Below, piece by piece: positions 56,249 to 64,000 of a stretch of DNA of 64,000 nucleotides; positions within the stretch are counted from its first letter, which is position 1, and the number at the start of each line of letters is the position of its first letter. Both the position numbers and the translations under genes were made by a program. The notes beneath the pieces are model-generated. The model was not told where the DNA came from and did not search any database. It saw only the letters and a list, made by a program, of their open reading frames with translations. The stretch covers positions 558,001-622,000 of the forward strand of contig NZ_CP013417.1 of the NCBI RefSeq assembly GCF_001524445.2. Direction: 5' to 3'. The DNA is from Burkholderia savannae (GTDB lineage Bacteria > Pseudomonadota > Gammaproteobacteria > Burkholderiales > Burkholderiaceae).

Positions 56249-57034
56249 ATGACTGCGTGTTCTTCTCGCTGCATAGTGATCACCGGCGCCAGTGCAGGGC
56301 TCGGCGAAGCGCTCGCCAGGTGTTATGCCGAACGTGGTGTTGTGTTGGGGCTTGTGGGGCGGAACGCCACGCGTCTCGGAGTCTGCGCGCAGCACTGTCG
56401 TGACGCCGGGGCTGAGGTAGTCACTGCGCTCCTCGACGTGCGAGATTCCGAGAAGACGCGGGAGTGGTTATCGCGCTTCGACCAATCGCATCCAATTGAT
56501 CTCTTAATTGCGAACGCAGGTGTTGCGAGTACCCTTGCATCGTCTAGCGATTGTGAAGACTTTGCACGAATAAGCGTGGTCATGGACACGAATTTCTACG
56601 GCACGATGCACACGATTTTGCCGGTTCTTGAGTGCATGCGTATACGCGGGCGTGGCCAAATCGCGCTCATCAGCTCGCTCGCCGCGCTGCGCGGCATGGC
56701 GATTTCGCCCGCCTATTGCGCGAGCAAGGCGGCGATCAAGGCGTATGCCGATTCGGTCCGTCCGTTGCTCGCGCGCGACGGCGTCAGGCTGTCCGTGATC
56801 CTGCCGGGCTTCGTGAAGACGGCGATGAGCGACGTATTCCCGGGCGACAAGCCGTTCCTGTGGTCCGCCGACAAGGCGGCCGCCCACATCCGTCGCAAGC
56901 TTGCCGTCGGGCGCGCGGAAATCGCGTTTCCGGGGCTGCTCGCGTTCGGCATGCGTCTGCTGCAATTGCTGCCTGCGGCGCTGGCGGACGCGATCCTCGG
57001 CAGGCTGTCGTATTTGCCGCGCGAGGAGCGCTAG
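56249..57034 (+). CDS. wcbP: Short-chain dehydrogenase/reductase (WcbP)
   Basis: A 261-residue SDR. The cofactor motif VITGASAGLGEALA (TGxxxGxG), the NAG motif in LIANAGVAS, the catalytic Ser in LISSLAA and the YCASKAA dyad are all intact. It may modify a capsule sugar or the acyl product of the PKS. The substrate is unknown. Codon use changes sharply inside the gene near base 56640. The first half resembles the AT-richer cassette and the second half the GC-rich core. It starts 24 bases after kpsS. Confidence 0.88.
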   Translation: MTACSSRCIVITGASAGLGEALARCYAERGVVLGLVGRNATRLGVCAQHCRDAGAEVVTALLDVRDSEKTREWLSRFDQSHPIDLLIANAGVASTLASSSDCEDFARISVVMDTNFYGTMHTILPVLECMRIRGRGQIALISSLAALRGMAISPAYCASKAAIKAYADSVRPLLARDGVRLSVILPGFVKTAMSDVFPGDKPFLWSADKAAAHIRRKLAVGRAEIAFPGLLAFGMRLLQLLPAALADAILGRLSYLPREER

Positions 57035-57035
57035 C

Positions 57036-58571
57036 GTGAGCGGCGGGCTCGCGCTCACCCTTGCGATCGCGGCTGCGCTGTCGTTCGCCCTCGATGCGCT
57101 CGCGACGCCGCGCGCACGCTGGCGGCGGCCACCCGCGGCCGTCGCGCTGCACGGGCTCGCGGTCGCGTTCGTCGGCTGCTGCGTGTTGTTCGTCACTGCG
57201 CGCGTGCTGTTCTCGACGTTCGTCGCGGTTGCGCTCGTGGGCCTGACGGCGGTTGTCAGCAACGCGAAATACGAGTCGCTGCGCGAGCCTTTCGTGTTCA
57301 CCGATCTCAGCCTTTTCAGCCAGTTGTTTTCTCATCCGCGTCTGTATCTGCCGTTCCTGAGCGTGGGCAAGGTCGCGGCGATCGCGGCAGGGATCGCGCT
57401 GCTCGCCGCCGGGTACTGGGCCGAGGCGCCGCTCGCGCCGCGTCCGTTTGCGACGTCGGCCGCGGCAATCGTCGCGTGCTTCTTTTGCGGCGGCGCGCTT
57501 GCAAAGCGCCTCGCGCTCACGCTCGACGCGAGCGCCGACCAGCTGCGCAACGGATTCTTCGCGACCTTCGTCGCCTATCTGCTGAACGGGCTGCGGCCGG
57601 CGACGCTGCGCGCGTTCGAGCGCGCGGCGGCGGCGAGCCCGTTCGCCGACGGCCGGCCCGCCGCGTATCCGGACGTGATCGTGATCCAGAGCGAATCGTT
57701 CTTCGATGCGCGGCGTGTCGTGAGCAGCGTCGAGCCGTCGCTCTTCGAGCATTTTGATCGCGCTCGGCGCGAGTCAATGTTTTACGGCGAGCTTGCAGTG
57801 CCCGCGTGGGGCGCCAACACGATGCGCACCGAGTTCGCGATGCTGACGGGGCTCGCGTCGGATCGCCTCGGCTACGCGCGCTTCTATCCTTACGCGTTTC
57901 TGCGCCGCGCGTGCGATTCGCTCGCCGGCTGGTTCCGGCGCGGCGGCTACGGGACGGTTGCGATTCATCCTTACTATGCGGACTTCTTCGGCCGCGCGCG
58001 CGTGTTCCCGCTATTGCATTTCGAGCGCTTCCTCGACATTCGGCATTTTGGCGACGCGCCGCGCGCGGGCCCGTACGTGGCCGACGCGGCGGTCGCGGAT
58101 GCGCTGATCGCCGAGCTCGACGCGCCGCGCGCGAAGCCGCTCTTCGCGTTCGCGATGACGATGGAGAACCACGGCCCGCTGCATCTGGAGACGGTCGAGC
58201 CGGACGAATCGCGCGCGCGCCACGCGCTCGGCGACGGCGCCGATTGGCGCGACTTCACTGTTTACTTGCGTCACGCCGCAAATGCGGATGCAATGATCGG
58301 GCGACTGCTCGAGCATTTGCGCGCTCGACGGCGTGACACGGTCGTGTGCTTCTATGGCGACCATGTCCCGGCGCTGCCGCACGTTTTCGGTAAGCTGGGC
58401 GTCGCGCCCGAGCGCAGCGACTACTTTATCTGGCGGAACTTCGGCACTCCTGACGCTTGTCGGCGGGATGCGCGCGTCGAAGAGCTCGGCTCGATTCTGC
58501 TTCGTGCGACCGAGGCGGAAGAGGCGGGCAGTCCTCGGGCCAGTGCATCGGAAAAAACGACACAAAGATGA
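57036..58571 (+). CDS. wcbQ: Membrane sulfatase-fold transferase (WcbQ, LTA-synthase/phosphoglycerol transferase-like)
   Basis: A 511-residue protein with about five N-terminal membrane segments (about 5-20, 32-52, 54-75, 106-125, 135-150) and an alkaline-phosphatase-fold domain from about residue 210. DVIVIQSESFFDARRV provides the metal-binding Glu/Ser region, WGANTMRTEFAML the Thr nucleophile region, and CFYGDHVPALP the late Asp-His metal site. Such enzymes transfer phosphoglycerol or phosphoethanolamine to envelope glycans. The start is a GTG at 57036, one base after the wcbP stop, with GAGGAG upstream. The TGA overlaps the wcbR ATG by four bases. Confidence 0.87.
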   Translation: MSGGLALTLAIAAALSFALDALATPRARWRRPPAAVALHGLAVAFVGCCVLFVTARVLFSTFVAVALVGLTAVVSNAKYESLREPFVFTDLSLFSQLFSHPRLYLPFLSVGKVAAIAAGIALLAAGYWAEAPLAPRPFATSAAAIVACFFCGGALAKRLALTLDASADQLRNGFFATFVAYLLNGLRPATLRAFERAAAASPFADGRPAAYPDVIVIQSESFFDARRVVSSVEPSLFEHFDRARRESMFYGELAVPAWGANTMRTEFAMLTGLASDRLGYARFYPYAFLRRACDSLAGWFRRGGYGTVAIHPYYADFFGRARVFPLLHFERFLDIRHFGDAPRAGPYVADAAVADALIAELDAPRAKPLFAFAMTMENHGPLHLETVEPDESRARHALGDGADWRDFTVYLRHAANADAMIGRLLEHLRARRRDTVVCFYGDHVPALPHVFGKLGVAPERSDYFIWRNFGTPDACRRDARVEELGSILLRATEAEEAGSPRASASEKTTQR

Positions 58572-61500
58572 ATGTAAAGATTGCAATTGTTGGGATGGCG
58601 TGTCGCTTTCCCGGTGGCGTAGAGAGCCCGGACGCGTTCTGGCGGCTGCTGTGCGACGAGCGCGACGCGGTCACCGAGATGCCCGCCGAGCGATTCGGTA
58701 CGGACTTCTATCGACATCCGTCGAAGCGCGAACCGGGTAAGAGCTACACGTTCGCCGCGGGCGTGCTGGACAATGTTGCCGGTTTCGACGCGGCCTTCTT
58801 CGGCATTTCGCCGCGCGAGGCGACCCAGATGGACCCGCAGCAGCGCCTGCTGCTCGAGCTCGCGTGGGAAGCGTTCGAGGACGCCGGCGTGCGTCCTGCC
58901 GACATGCGCGGACGCAACTGCGGCGTATACGTCGGCGTCGCGAGCCCGGACTACGGCAATCGCAGTATGGACGACCTGAATTCGGTCGATCCGTACTCGG
59001 CGACGGGCAACACGCTCAGCATCGCGTCGAATCGCGTGTCCTATCTGTTCGATCTGCGCGGGCCGAGCATGTCGATCGACACCGCGTGCTCGTCGTCGCT
59101 CGTCGCGCTGCATCAGGCGATTCAGGCGCTGCAGACGGGCGATGCCGAGCTCGCCCTCGCGGGCGGCGTGAATCTGCTCGCGCATCCTTTCGGTTTCGTC
59201 AGCTTCTCGAAGGCATCGATGCTGTCGCCGCGCGGCCGCTGCCGCGCGTTTGACGCGACGGGCGACGGCTACGTGCGCGCCGAGGGCGGCGCGTTCGTGC
59301 TGCTGAAACCGCTCGAGCGCGCGCTCGCCGACGGCGACACGATTCATGCGGTGATCGCGGGCTCCGGCGTGAACTCGGACGGCTACTCGCCGGGCGGCAT
59401 CAGCGTGCCGGGCGCGGCGACGCAGGCCGCGCTGCTGCGCGACGTGTATCGGCGCGCGGGCATCGATCCGCGCTCGCTCGCCTATCTCGAAGCGCACGGC
59501 ACGGGCACGGCGGTCGGCGATCCGATCGAGGCGCGCGCGCTGATCGACGTCGCGGGCGCGCAGCGTCCGGAGCACGATCCGCTGCTGATCGGCTCGGTGA
59601 AGACCAACATCGGCCATCTCGAGACCGCGTCCGGAATGGCGGGCCTCGTCAAGGCCGTGTGCTGCCTCAAGCACCGCGCGGTGCCGCGCTCGCTGCATTT
59701 CGAGACGCCGAATCCCAACATCGATTTCGCGGGCGGGCGGCTGCGCGTCGTCGATCGCTATACGCCGCTCGATGCGCGCGGCGCGCCGCTCGCGATCGGC
59801 GTCAATTCGTTCGGCTTCGGCGGGACGAATGCGCACGTCGTGCTGACGGAAGCGCCCGCGCCGGGCGACGCCGCGGCGCGCAATGCGCGGTTCGCCGCCG
59901 ATGCGAGTGCGAACGACGCGCCGCCGCCGCTCGTGCTGACGGCGCGTGCGCCGCAGGCGCTCGCCGCGCTGGCCGCGCGTTATCTGCAGCGTCTCGACGA
60001 CGGCTGCGCGTGGCACGCGCTCGCCGCCAACGCGGTGCGGCGCAAGCAATGGTTTGAAGCGCGGGCGGTTGTCGGGCCCGCGAGCGCGGCCGACGGTCGC
60101 GCGGCGCTCGCCGCGCTCGCGCAGGGCGGCGCGCCGGTGCCCGCGTGCGTCGCGCAGGCGCACGCTGCCGAGCACGATGTGCGCGTCGCGCTCGTCTTTT
60201 CAGGCAACGGCTCGCAATGGACGGGGATGGGCCGGCAGCTTTACGCGGAAGATGCGGTGTTTCGCGCTGCGCTCGCCGAAGTCGACGCACTATGGTGCGC
60301 GGACGGCAGCGCATCGCTCGTCGACGTGATGTGCGCTGGCGCGAGCGCCGAATGGCTCGCCGCGACCGAGAACGCGCAACCGCTTCTGTTCGCGATTCAA
60401 GTGGGGATCGTGCGCGTGCTCGACGCGCGCGGCGTGTGCTTCGACCGGGTCGTCGGCCACAGCGTCGGCGAGATCGCGGCGGCGTGGGCGGCGGATGCGC
60501 TGTCGCTCGCCGACGCGGTGCACGTCATCAAGATTCGCAGCCGAGCGCAAGGGCTCACGCGCGGCAGCGGACGGATGGCTGCAGCGGGCGTCGGCGAGGA
60601 CGTCGCGCGCGCGCTGATCGCGCAGCTCGAGCTCGGTGCGAGCGTCGAGATCGCAGGCGTGAACAGTCCGCAGTCGGTGACGCTCGCGGGCGCGCTCGAC
60701 GCGCTGCAGGCGATCGAGGCGTCGCTGCGCGCGAACGGTCAGTTCTTCCAGTTGCTCGACCTCGATTACGCCTTCCACAGTCGGCAGATGGAGCACATCG
60801 AGCCCGTCGTGCTCGAGCAGCTCGCGGGCCTCGCGCCGCGTGCGGGCACGGGCGGATTCGTGTCGACCGTCACGGGCGGGCGCTTTGCAGGCGACGCGCT
60901 TGACGCGCGCTATTGGTGGCGCAACATCCGCGAGCCGGTGCGTTTCGGAGACGCGATTGCGGCCATCGTGTCCGAGGGCATTCGTCTGTTCATCGAAGTA
61001 TCGCCGCATTCGATCCTGCGCACATACGTGAAGCAGACGCTGACCGCGCTCAAGCTGTCCGGCGCGACGCTGCCGACGCTCAAGCGCCAACAGGACGGCG
61101 CGCAGATGTTGCGCTATGCAGTCGCGTCCGCGGTCGCACACGGCGCGCGGATCGATCCCGACCGCCTCGCGCCCGACGCGCCGCGCGTCGCGCTGCCGAC
61201 TTATCCGTGGCAGCGCGAGCGCCACTGGCTCGATCCGAGCCCCGAGGGCTACGATCTAGTCAATCGCCGCCGCGCGCATCCGCTCCTCGGCTACCGGCTG
61301 CGAGAGCATGCGTTCGCGTGGGAGAACCAGCTCGATCCCGCGCGCGTGCCGATGCTCGCCGATCACGTCGTCGACGGCGGCGCCACGTTCCCCGGCGCGG
61401 GCTACGTCGAGATGGCGCTCGCCGCCGCGTGCGCGTTTTTCGGCACGTCGGACTGCGCGATCGAGAATCTCGAGATCCGAGCGCCCGTCGTGTTTCAGGG

Positions 61501-64000
61501 GCAGCACGCGAAGCTGTTTCGCTTCACGATCGAGCCGCGCACCGCGTCGTTCAGGATCGAGACTCGCGATCGGATGAGCGATGCGCCGTGGGTCGAGAAC
61601 GTCGTCGGCCGGCTGCTCGAAAGCGGCAATGCGCTGAGCGCGTCGAGCGCCGTGTCGCCCGAGACGCTCGCGCGCCTCTACGCGCAGCCCGCGTCGAGCG
61701 CCGACGCGCTCTACGACGGCGCGGCGGCGCTCGGTCTCGCGTACGGCCCTGCATTTCGCTGGGTGCGTGCGCTGAGGATTGCGGGCGACGCGGCGCTCGC
61801 CGACGTCGCCGCGCCACAGGCCTGTGGCGATGCCGCCGAGCTCGCTGCGTACCTGCTGCATCCGGCGTTGACGGACGGCGGCTTTCATCCGCTCTTCGCG
61901 CTGCTCGCGCACGGCGGCGGCGCCGATGCGCACGCGGCGTACGTGCCGGTTCAACTGGGACGCATCGATTTTCTGCGCGGGGATGTCGTCGCGCGGGTGC
62001 TCGCGCGGATCGAGCGGCGCAATCCGCATTCGATCGTCGCGTCGTTCGAGTTTCTCGACGCAGGCGGCGCGATCGTCGCGCGTCTCGCCGCGTGCCGGTT
62101 CCGCCGCGTCGACCTCGTCGGCCGGCGGCACGCGCCGCCCGCGCGCTTTGTCTATGCGCTCGATGCGAAGCCGCTGCCGTCGGCGTTCGACGCGAGCGCG
62201 CTGCCCGCGCCCGAACGGCTCGTCGAGGGCGCGGTTGCGACGCTCGCGTCCCGCGAGGATCTCGCGCGACGCACGAGCCATCTGACCGAGATGCTGCCGC
62301 TCTTCGACGTGCTCGCGAGCGCATACGCACTGCGCGCGCTCGATGCGATCGACGCGTTTCAGCAGCCGGTGCCGCCCTCGGACGAGCGCGCGGGGCTCGT
62401 CGCGCGTCTTGCCGCGATGCTCGTCGAGGACGGGCTCGCGCAGTGGGACCGCGCGCGGCTCGTGCGCAGCGATGTCGCGTGCGCGACGCTGCCCGCGCTC
62501 GACGAATTGTGGCGCGGCTTGCTCGCCGAGTCGCCCGCGCATGTCGCGGAGCTGACGCTGCTCGCGCATTGCGGCACCGAGCTGCCGGCCGTGTTGCGCG
62601 GCGAGAAGCCGGCCGCGCAGGTGCTGTCGCCAACGGGGGGCAGCCTCGTCGAGCACTTCTACGAAGCGTCGCCGACCTGGTCTCATGCTCAGGCGCTCGT
62701 CACGGCCTGCGTCGAGCAGGCGCTCGACGCGTGGCGCGTACCGCGGCGGCTGCGCGTGCTCGAGATCGGTGCGCCCGGCCGCGACGTGCTGCAGCCGCTT
62801 TGCGCCGCGCAGTTGGCCGCGCGCTGCGACTATGCGATCGCCGGCACACCTCGGCAGCTCGCGGGCTTCGACGCGGCGGCGCATCCGTCGGTGCAGACGG
62901 TCGCGTTGAAGACGGGCGACGGCTTTGCGCTCGACACCGACGATCGCACGCCCTACGACGTCATACTGATCGATCGCGCGCTCGCCGCGCAGCACGATTC
63001 GCTCGGATTCCTGAACGTCGTGTTCGGGCATCTGGCGCCGGGTGGGCTCGTCGTCGCCGTGGAGGCGCGCGGCGGCCGTTTCGCCGACATCGTGTTCTCG
63101 CTCGCCGAGGGCGGCGCGAATGCATCGCGCGGCACGCCGCTAGCGCCGGCCGAGATTCAGTCGTTGCTCACGCACGCGGGCTTTCGCGACATCGCGCGCC
63201 ATCTCGAGCAATCGCTCGATCTCGAGGGCGTGCCGACGTTCATCGTCGCACGCAAGCCCGCGGCGAAGGCGGGTGACGCGCGCGAAGCGCTCGACGGCGG
63301 CGTGTGGGACAGCCTCGATACCGCCGCGTACGCAGAGCGCTGGCTCGTGGCGACGGGTGACGACGGCGACGCGGGCATGGTGCTCGCGGGTGCGCTCGCG
63401 AGCACCGGCTGCTATGCGGAGGCCGTGTCGCTGCAGCGGATGGCCGAGATCGTTGCGGTCGCGTCGCCCGCGCAGCAGCATCATCTGGTGTTCGTCGCGC
63501 CCGATGCGGCGCTGGCGGCTGATGCCGACGGCGCCGCGATGATGCGTGCGCAGCAAACGGGCGTCGTCTCGCTCGCGCGGCTCGTGCGCGAACTCGGCGT
63601 CGTCGACGCGACGGCGAGCGTGCGGCTGTCGGTCGTCACGCGCGGCGGCGCGCCGTTCGCGCTCGACGCGCCGCTCGATCCGGCGCAGGCGGGCCTCTGG
63701 GGATTCGGCCGCGTGCTCGCGAACGAGCATCCCGAATTGTCGTGCCGGCTTGTCGACGTGCATCCCGACTGCGACGCGGCGCCCGATGCGCTCGTGCGCG
63801 AGCTGCTAGCCGACGATGCCGAGGAAGAGGTGCTGCTCACGCCGCGCGGGCGCTTCGTGCCGCGCATGCTGAGCGCCGCGCAGATCGACGCGCGCGCGGT
63901 TGACGCGATCGGCGAGCGGCGGCCGGCGGTGCTCGCCTTCGATTCGCCGGGTTCGCTGCGCAATCTCGAATGGTTCGCGCTGCCGGCGCGCGAGCTGGAG
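58568..64000 (+). CDS. wcbR: Type I polyketide/fatty acid synthase of the capsule locus (WcbR), 5' part
   Basis: The frame runs 1,811 codons without a stop to the window edge. Domain order: ketosynthase (about 1-430) with Cys174 in DTACSSSLVA and His310 in EAHGTGTAVGDP; acyltransferase (about 537-820) with Ser632 in VGHSVGEIAA; dehydratase (about 900-1185) with His933 in ADHVVDGGATFPG. Next is a methyltransferase-like region (about 1355-1500) whose glycine motif LEIGAPGRD is degenerate. From about 1630 the start of an ER/KR-type half is visible. Related genes in the pseudomallei group make an acyl chain needed for capsule assembly. The ATG overlaps wcbQ by four bases. Composition is core-like. 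Confidence 0.92.
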   Translation, partial: MNVKIAIVGMACRFPGGVESPDAFWRLLCDERDAVTEMPAERFGTDFYRHPSKREPGKSYTFAAGVLDNVAGFDAAFFGISPREATQMDPQQRLLLELAWEAFEDAGVRPADMRGRNCGVYVGVASPDYGNRSMDDLNSVDPYSATGNTLSIASNRVSYLFDLRGPSMSIDTACSSSLVALHQAIQALQTGDAELALAGGVNLLAHPFGFVSFSKASMLSPRGRCRAFDATGDGYVRAEGGAFVLLKPLERALADGDTIHAVIAGSGVNSDGYSPGGISVPGAATQAALLRDVYRRAGIDPRSLAYLEAHGTGTAVGDPIEARALIDVAGAQRPEHDPLLIGSVKTNIGHLETASGMAGLVKAVCCLKHRAVPRSLHFETPNPNIDFAGGRLRVVDRYTPLDARGAPLAIGVNSFGFGGTNAHVVLTEAPAPGDAAARNARFAADASANDAPPPLVLTARAPQALAALAARYLQRLDDGCAWHALAANAVRRKQWFEARAVVGPASAADGRAALAALAQGGAPVPACVAQAHAAEHDVRVALVFSGNGSQWTGMGRQLYAEDAVFRAALAEVDALWCADGSASLVDVMCAGASAEWLAATENAQPLLFAIQVGIVRVLDARGVCFDRVVGHSVGEIAAAWAADALSLADAVHVIKIRSRAQGLTRGSGRMAAAGVGEDVARALIAQLELGASVEIAGVNSPQSVTLAGALDALQAIEASLRANGQFFQLLDLDYAFHSRQMEHIEPVVLEQLAGLAPRAGTGGFVSTVTGGRFAGDALDARYWWRNIREPVRFGDAIAAIVSEGIRLFIEVSPHSILRTYVKQTLTALKLSGATLPTLKRQQDGAQMLRYAVASAVAHGARIDPDRLAPDAPRVALPTYPWQRERHWLDPSPEGYDLVNRRRAHPLLGYRLREHAFAWENQLDPARVPMLADHVVDGGATFPGAGYVEMALAAACAFFGTSDCAIENLEIRAPVVFQGQHAKLFRFTIEPRTASFRIETRDRMSDAPWVENVVGRLLESGNALSASSAVSPETLARLYAQPASSADALYDGAAALGLAYGPAFRWVRALRIAGDAALADVAAPQACGDAAELAAYLLHPALTDGGFHPLFALLAHGGGADAHAAYVPVQLGRIDFLRGDVVARVLARIERRNPHSIVASFEFLDAGGAIVARLAACRFRRVDLVGRRHAPPARFVYALDAKPLPSAFDASALPAPERLVEGAVATLASREDLARRTSHLTEMLPLFDVLASAYALRALDAIDAFQQPVPPSDERAGLVARLAAMLVEDGLAQWDRARLVRSDVACATLPALDELWRGLLAESPAHVAELTLLAHCGTELPAVLRGEKPAAQVLSPTGGSLVEHFYEASPTWSHAQALVTACVEQALDAWRVPRRLRVLEIGAPGRDVLQPLCAAQLAARCDYAIAGTPRQLAGFDAAAHPSVQTVALKTGDGFALDTDDRTPYDVILIDRALAAQHDSLGFLNVVFGHLAPGGLVVAVEARGGRFADIVFSLAEGGANASRGTPLAPAEIQSLLTHAGFRDIARHLEQSLDLEGVPTFIVARKPAAKAGDAREALDGGVWDSLDTAAYAERWLVATGDDGDAGMVLAGALASTGCYAEAVSLQRMAEIVAVASPAQQHHLVFVAPDAALAADADGAAMMRAQQTGVVSLARLVRELGVVDATASVRLSVVTRGGAPFALDAPLDPAQAGLWGFGRVLANEHPELSCRLVDVHPDCDAAPDALVRELLADDAEEEVLLTPRGRFVPRMLSAAQIDARAVDAIGERRPAVLAFDSPGSLRNLEWFALPARELE

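Noticed and set aside
60913..63276. 787-codon open frame inside wcbR in another frame
   Set aside because: It has no motifs and an extreme Arg/Ala content. The overlapping PKS frame has complete active-site motifs.

Overview
The window is high-GC chromosomal DNA, very probably from a Burkholderia of the pseudomallei group (B. pseudomallei, B. thailandensis, B. oklahomensis or a relative). This rests on base and codon use, on the housekeeping gene order (yhdP-nit-tldD, nadK-recN against hrcA, grpE-dnaK-dnaJ, miaA-mutL) and above all on a capsule locus of the manC-wcbA...wcbO-wcbP-wcbQ-wcbR type. I could not run a search, so the species is not assigned.

Bases 1-39,200 are core genome. A truncated flavohaemoprotein gene is followed by aroG and by the yhdP-nit-tldD operon, which diverges from glnE. 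Next come nadK-recN divergent from hrcA, then hemH-hslR and the chaperone block grpE, a broken thioredoxin-like gene, dnaK and dnaJ. A fused pabB-pabC gene follows. A tight minus-strand operon holds hda, a HAD phosphatase, pcnB, folK, a deoxynucleoside kinase and panB, several with 4-base start/stop overlaps. It diverges from purM. A small NTF2-like gene, mutL-miaA, a DedA membrane protein, an MscS channel and a YafJ-type glutamine amidotransferase complete the core. Several intergenic spaces hold short tandem repeats (7-, 9- and 10-base units) of the VNTR type common in this group.

Bases 39,462-64,000 are an ABC-transporter-dependent (Kps-type) capsule locus in two divergent halves. The minus-strand half reads kpsE, kpsM, kpsT, a GT9 glycosyltransferase, a methyltransferase, a Wza-like lipoprotein, a GT4 glycosyltransferase, an HldA-type heptose kinase, kpsC and manC. 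The plus-strand half reads kpsS (wcbO), an SDR (wcbP), a sulfatase-fold membrane protein (wcbQ) and a large polyketide synthase (wcbR) that runs off the end. The genes from kpsC to the middle of wcbP are visibly poorer in G+C and use other codons than manC and the end of wcbP through wcbR. It looks like a serotype cassette swapped between conserved flanks, with one join inside the wcbP reading frame.

Two nested IS5-family insertion sequences lie between the two capsule operons. An older, decayed IS5-group copy has a TTAG target duplication. A younger IS427-like copy has inserted into the TA of that duplication. They leave only 28 bases between an IS end and the kpsS start codon, so expression of the right half of the capsule locus is in question.
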